Assembly (NCBI GenBank): GCA_015680685.1
Contig: MNCI01011971.1
Location: 110,846 to 172,845, forward strand
DNA length: 62,000 bases
Direction: 5' to 3'
Source of the DNA: Gnetum montanum
Taxonomy: Eukaryota; Streptophyta; Gnetopsida; Gnetales; Gnetaceae
How positions within the stretch are numbered: position 1 is the stretch's first letter; each line of letters begins with the position of its first letter. A program made the translations under genes and the position numbers. The notes under the pieces were generated by a model. It was not told where the DNA came from, ran no database searches, and was given only the letters and a program-made list of their open reading frames with translations. Positions 58,020 to 62,000 of the stretch are shown here, piece by piece.

Positions 58020-60659
58020 AACAATGTGGACTAGTATGGGAACATCCCAAGGATAGGGCATTTTAAGGAACAACTCCTTCAGATTAATGAATTAGGTTGT
58101 AAATTATTTTCATTTAGTATAAAATACTTTGATAGTGTTCTGAAATTCCTAGTAGTCATTCAACCTTCTAGCTAGTTTCTCAATTTTTGATCTTTGATAA
58201 GTGAAGTGTTACCTAAGAACATTGAGTTTAACATTCATTGATCCAAGCTTCTACTTAGTCTCCATATGGTTCTTGAACTTGGCCTTGCACAATAGGTATG
58301 ACCTGGCCATTTTCTTTCTCAAATTAGACCTTAGCCTTGATCTATAGCTCCTTGAGGTGGATTTAACCTTTTTTTTTACATGTTTAGCCCATTAAAGATA
58401 TGTTTCCACATGTCACCTACTTGTTGGAGCTACTAGAGGATCTCATTTGTCTTTTCCTTGACTAGTTAGATTTATTTTTTGTTAATCTCCTTATGAAAAT
58501 CAACTTGGTCCCTATAGTAGTTCTTAATCATTTCAAATTTAAGGGCCTCATTTTTCTAGGTAGTGATTTTAATTGTAAATCTCTAGCAAAAAACAAAAAC
58601 CTCCTCCATTGAGAGATTATAATTCTTGGATGCCAACCTTCTTAAATCCATTATCACCTTTACAAGTTGATTCTATTTTTGTCTCAAATATTCAACCATT
58701 TGTTCCTTTTAGGCCTCGATAGTATGTAGGAAATGATTGTTCTTGGTCATACTTGCATTCTCTCGATGAACTTCCAAAAAGTCCTTTTGAATGTTATAGG
58801 TAGTGGCATCAGCTAAGGACTCATCAAAATCACTGACTCCTTTGCATACTCAGCCTATTAAAGTTCATACTAAAGCTACCAAAAATCTTCATCCCTGGTC
58901 ATTGCTTGGCTAAGTACTGTGGGATCAGTGAGATAGGCTCTAAGTCCTACAACCTCTATAGACAAGTGTTGATTCTTAGCTCTATCTATTTTAAGTTTAG
59001 CCTTGGTGATGATGCACTTACCCCTTGCCTCCAACAGCATCAACAGGGTAGTAGTGATGTCATCTGGAAGATCAAAGACCTCTAAAATTAGTTGTTGGAT
59101 TCCCACCAATAATTTTAGCAAATCCTCATGCTGGGCTACATTGAATCCTCCACTGACCATTTCTGCAAACATCTACACACCTCTAAGTTCAAAACTATTT
59201 GGCATAGATGTCATAGGAACATTTAGGACCTCGACCACTCTTCTATCACCACCTCAATCATTGTTTCTTGCTCTTGATGCTACATCCCCAAGATAGTTAT
59301 TTCATCTCCCTCCTCCAAGAGCACCGAGAAGGTAGCGAAATTTTTAGAGATTTCTAGGAACTACTCTTATCCTAGAATAGACACCATTAACTCTCAAGCA
59401 CTAGGATTTGATCACATTTACACCTACATTCATTGGACAAATAAAGTTGGTGTTGTGTCCTTCAACTAGCTTATTGTGTAAGTTACCTCATTCAGATGGC
59501 TCAAGGATGGTCAATAAATAGATGGATCATCACTAGAACCAATTTGCAAGTGCTACAATAGTTATTCTTGGAGCTTTTGCATACACTCCATAGTAGCATG
59601 TGCCTCTGGCATTGTTTCATGAGTGGGTGGAAATGGTGTTTGTTCCTCTTCCTTGATCACAAAAGACAACTTACCCTTCATTATTTCCACCCAAGAGGTG
59701 ATAAGAGCATATCTAAATGTGTTGTTGGTGTAGCAGGCTATCCCTTACCTTTTGCATAATTTTCAAATGCGGCATGGGAAAGGGAGTGCCTTCCTTCCAT
59801 GTTCATTTTCTTTAAACCACTTTTCTATTTCCAAATAGACTAGCTATGGGAAATTAATGCAAAATTTCCTACTCAAAAAAGTACACACATAGATGAAGAA
59901 GAAAGTTAGTTTGCTAGGCCTCATTTTCTGATTGAGATGGTAGATCACTATCTTTAAGCACACATGTTCTACTATGGTGAGTGTATCATACCTCTTGCAG
60001 TCCACTCTATAGCACCATTGGACCCATTTTTTTCAACCTCTGGGTCCACTTATGTAGAGAAATCTAATAAATTGGTCCCAATTTTAGGCAAGCTAAAGGC
60101 CTCAAATATGGCCTTCTCCAAGTAATACACACTCATGTCCTTGATCTTTAGAGTGGCATTTGGCTACATATTATTCTAGAAGAGATACGTCTCACTAGAA
60201 GTGATGATTGGCCACATGGGAGAGATTTGTAGCTACATTTTGACATCTTCTAGGGCAAAGTCTACAAAGGCACCAAAGTTTAGTTCTTAGAAAACTGAAC
60301 ATAGGAAGGCATCCATCAATGTGACCTCAAGGTTTGGCCTTGTTCTCAATGCCTAATCCCAATGGAATTACTCTATTTTTGTCTAGGGAATCTGATGGAT
60401 AGATTCCACTTTGGGTTCCTCCTGAAGAGGTCCTATTGCATGGATTTCTATTGCCTACTCCTAGAATTGTTCTTATTAGCCCCTTCCAATTCTGGGTTGT
60501 TTGTCCCTTAGGTGACATAATCCTCCTTCCTATGGGCATTCTAGTCTTGATGCTATATGTAATCACAACATGATCAGGGATTAGTGTTTTGTGTGTAACT
60601 TTATATTGTTTGATTACCTTATCTCTTGGATTAGTTACACTTGGATAAGTTGTGACCAT
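58020..60659 (-). pseudogene. Extra ORF of element E in the env-like position; coiled-coil-rich, function unknown
   Basis: Minus strand starts MVTTYPSVTNPRDKVIKQYK (60,659), a 110-codon open frame with MSPKGQTTQNWKGL. Further blocks: SPMWPIITSSE, ETYLF (60,215-60,180), KIKDMSVYYLEKAIF (60,150-60,105), and LEIEKWFKENE (59,835-59,800). The 98-codon open frame 59,172-58,876 reads MFAEMVSGGFNVAQHEDLLK, then VFDLPDDITTTLLMLLEARG and KCIITKAKLKIDRAKNQHLS. It matches C at 33,000-33,240 (VFDLSYDIIAT, LLEARGK). A Glu/Lys/Leu-rich coiled-coil half follows to 58,020. Its stops differ from those in C. No signal peptide or membrane anchor was seen. Confidence 0.65.
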
Positions 60660-61022
60660 GGAAAGTTTGATTATTTTAATATTATTTTATCATTACTTAA
60701 TTTTAATGTCTACCAGAGTTCATTAGAAAGGTTTAACTCTCTTAAATTAGTGATTTTAATAGTATTTTATAAGCTAAACCTTGTGGGAGTTAGAAAAAAT
60801 TCAAAACTTTCCTTAGGAAAAACCTAAGGTTTGTGTCCCCCATGATGTAAAGCTCACCTCCAGTAGCTACAAGAACAAAAAACTAGGTTAATTGGAGAAG
60901 TGATGTGAAAGATATGGGCTTTACAAGGTTCCAAGCTCTAAAAATTGCAAAAGCTTCCTTCTCGTTTGAAGGCAAATAGCAAAAATTTTTGAAGTGTTAG
61001 GCACTGTTTATAGAATTTTTTC

Positions 61023-61065
61023 CTCGCATTGATGGAATCACATTGATGGGATCCTATTGACATAG
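61023..61065 (-). repeat. LTR-U3-like short tandem repeat inside element E
   Basis: Minus strand TGTCAATAGGATCCCATC, AATGTGATTCCATCAATG matches the U3 tandem run of LTR C (27,325-27,425). Here it lies between the post-integrase region and the extra ORF leader, not in an LTR. Confidence 0.5.
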
Positions 61066-61069
61066 TGGA

Positions 61070-62000
61070 AAGATAGAATTTTCAACTTTGATAATTAAAG
61101 GAGAAATGAAGAGTTTTCACACAAAATAAAAGTTGAAATGAAGCCCAAGAAGCCTAGAATACAATGAAATGCATGAAGAGGGCTAGATAATGCTCAAAAA
61201 AGAAGATTTGATTAGGAGAATGAATGAGAAATGGTATGAAGGAATGCATAACTAGATGTAGCCAATGTGGATCACAAATGATTTAAATACACAAATGCCT
61301 AATGGATAAGGAACTTAATTAAGCAAACCAAGGAGTATGCAAGTGGATCCTTCTCATAGTAGGCTCATACCCTTAATGCCCTTATATGTCCTCAAACCAA
61401 GGAGTCTATGGGCCCCATGGGTGACTAATTCTTATGGTAAGTTAAGGACTAAATAACCAAAGAGACTATCTAAAAATTTTGACACATCCAAGTAAGACAT
61501 TGAATAGGACATGAAAAGAAGTAGTGAGATAAGATATGAAAATTAGAGATAGATGAAGTGAAGAGTGGAATGGAGTCCCGTATCATGGTCACATGAAGTC
61601 CCTTATGGATTTTGTGATTAATATGATCTGATAATGACCATCCTTAGTCCAAATTAAAACCAACCACTTTCAGTGACTTCACATTAACACTCCAAGACCA
61701 ATCCATCCCCTAAAGGCACAAGAATATCCCCACCAAACAATCACCATTTTGAAAGAGAAGAAAAGAGAAGCAATAAGTAAAATGAGCCTTAGTTAGAGGG
61801 GACCTTCAAAGATGGGTAACATGTATTTATAGTCTCATAACTAATTCTTGTAGCTTGTGATTTTATCTAAGGGTTGTACTTTGAATTCCCATTATTGTTT
61901 GCGTGTGTGTGTGTGTTTTTTTTTCTTGGATGGGAATCACACCATGCAAAGAATTTAGCTTCCTATTATTGGTTGACAACAAAATGATGAAAAATCCACT
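61070..62000 (-). other. Element E post-integrase noncoding region
   Basis: Minus strand shares with D 44,700-45,450: ACCAATAATAGGAAG, TTTGCATGGTGTG, GTTATGAGACTATAAATACATG, GGACTCCTTGGTTTGAGGA (also the duplicated text at D's N), and CCACTTGCATA. A (GT)n run is at 61,900-61,916. Confidence 0.55.

Larger units (their letters stand above)
57960..62000 (-). mobile_element. Element E: Athila-like element, downstream half with extra ORF, cut by the window edge
   Basis: Minus strand from right to left: post-integrase region (62,000-61,070), a short LTR-like repeat (61,065-61,023), extra ORF leader (60,846-60,560), and extra ORF (60,659 to about 58,020). It is colinear with D (44,700-45,960) and with C (31,259-34,160). 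gag and pol lie beyond the right edge. No 3' LTR follows at the left; similarity to C ends near 58,010, so the end was lost. Confidence 0.7.

Overview
This window looks like intergenic DNA from a large, repeat-filled plant nuclear genome, most likely a gymnosperm such as a conifer. That guess rests on AT-rich, strongly CpG-poor sequence, very old nested LTR retrotransposons whose reading frames are cut mainly by CAG-to-TAG and CpG-to-TpG/CpA changes, and two germin-like protein relics. The species cannot be named from the sequence. I found no intact protein-coding gene. The longest open frames are relics, antisense shadows, or chance frames in repeats.

Left part (1-11,500): element A, an Athila-like Ty3/gypsy element on the minus strand, runs off the left edge. 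It keeps a 5' LTR, primer site, gag, protease, reverse transcriptase and the start of RNase H. It sits in an older LTR of a second type, which itself sits in a Ty1/copia gag relic. A LINE 3' end and AT-rich DNA follow. A germin-like pseudogene (9,971-10,603, minus) lies in a short GC-rich, CpG-rich island whose upstream region is tandemly duplicated.

Middle (11,468-37,050): a ~1.9 kb repeat occurs twice. Copy 1 (11,468-13,400) is uninterrupted. Copy 2 is split by a 13.8 kb insertion, element B, which itself contains element C; copy 1 supplies the empty site and shows a 5-bp target duplication. Between the two copies lies element F, a copia-type element with LTRs, PPT-like and PBS motifs and gag only, whose centre is an unexplained ~2.5 kb higher-complexity island. 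Copy 2 ends where element D begins.

Element D (37,051-~45,970) is the most complete Athila-like copy (LTR, PBS, gag, PR, RT, RNase H, INT, downstream region), but at least three catalytic positions are changed. Single Ns at 37,986, 38,047 and 45,345 are flanked by repeated sequence and look like assembly joins. C and the right-edge element E (minus) both carry an extra coiled-coil-rich ORF downstream of integrase, in the position of the env-like ORF of Athila elements.

Right part (46,807-57,800): a second, more decayed germin-like pseudogene abuts element H, a short non-autonomous LTR element whose two ~1.89 kb LTRs are built largely of a ~90-100 bp tandem repeat (about 12 units each). Then come a pair of ~1.3 kb direct repeats and a LINE zf-RVT relic. 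The most unusual items are the minisatellite LTRs of H, the shared env-position ORF of C and E, and the gag-only element F with its non-retroviral centre. None amounts to a demonstrated new functional system.
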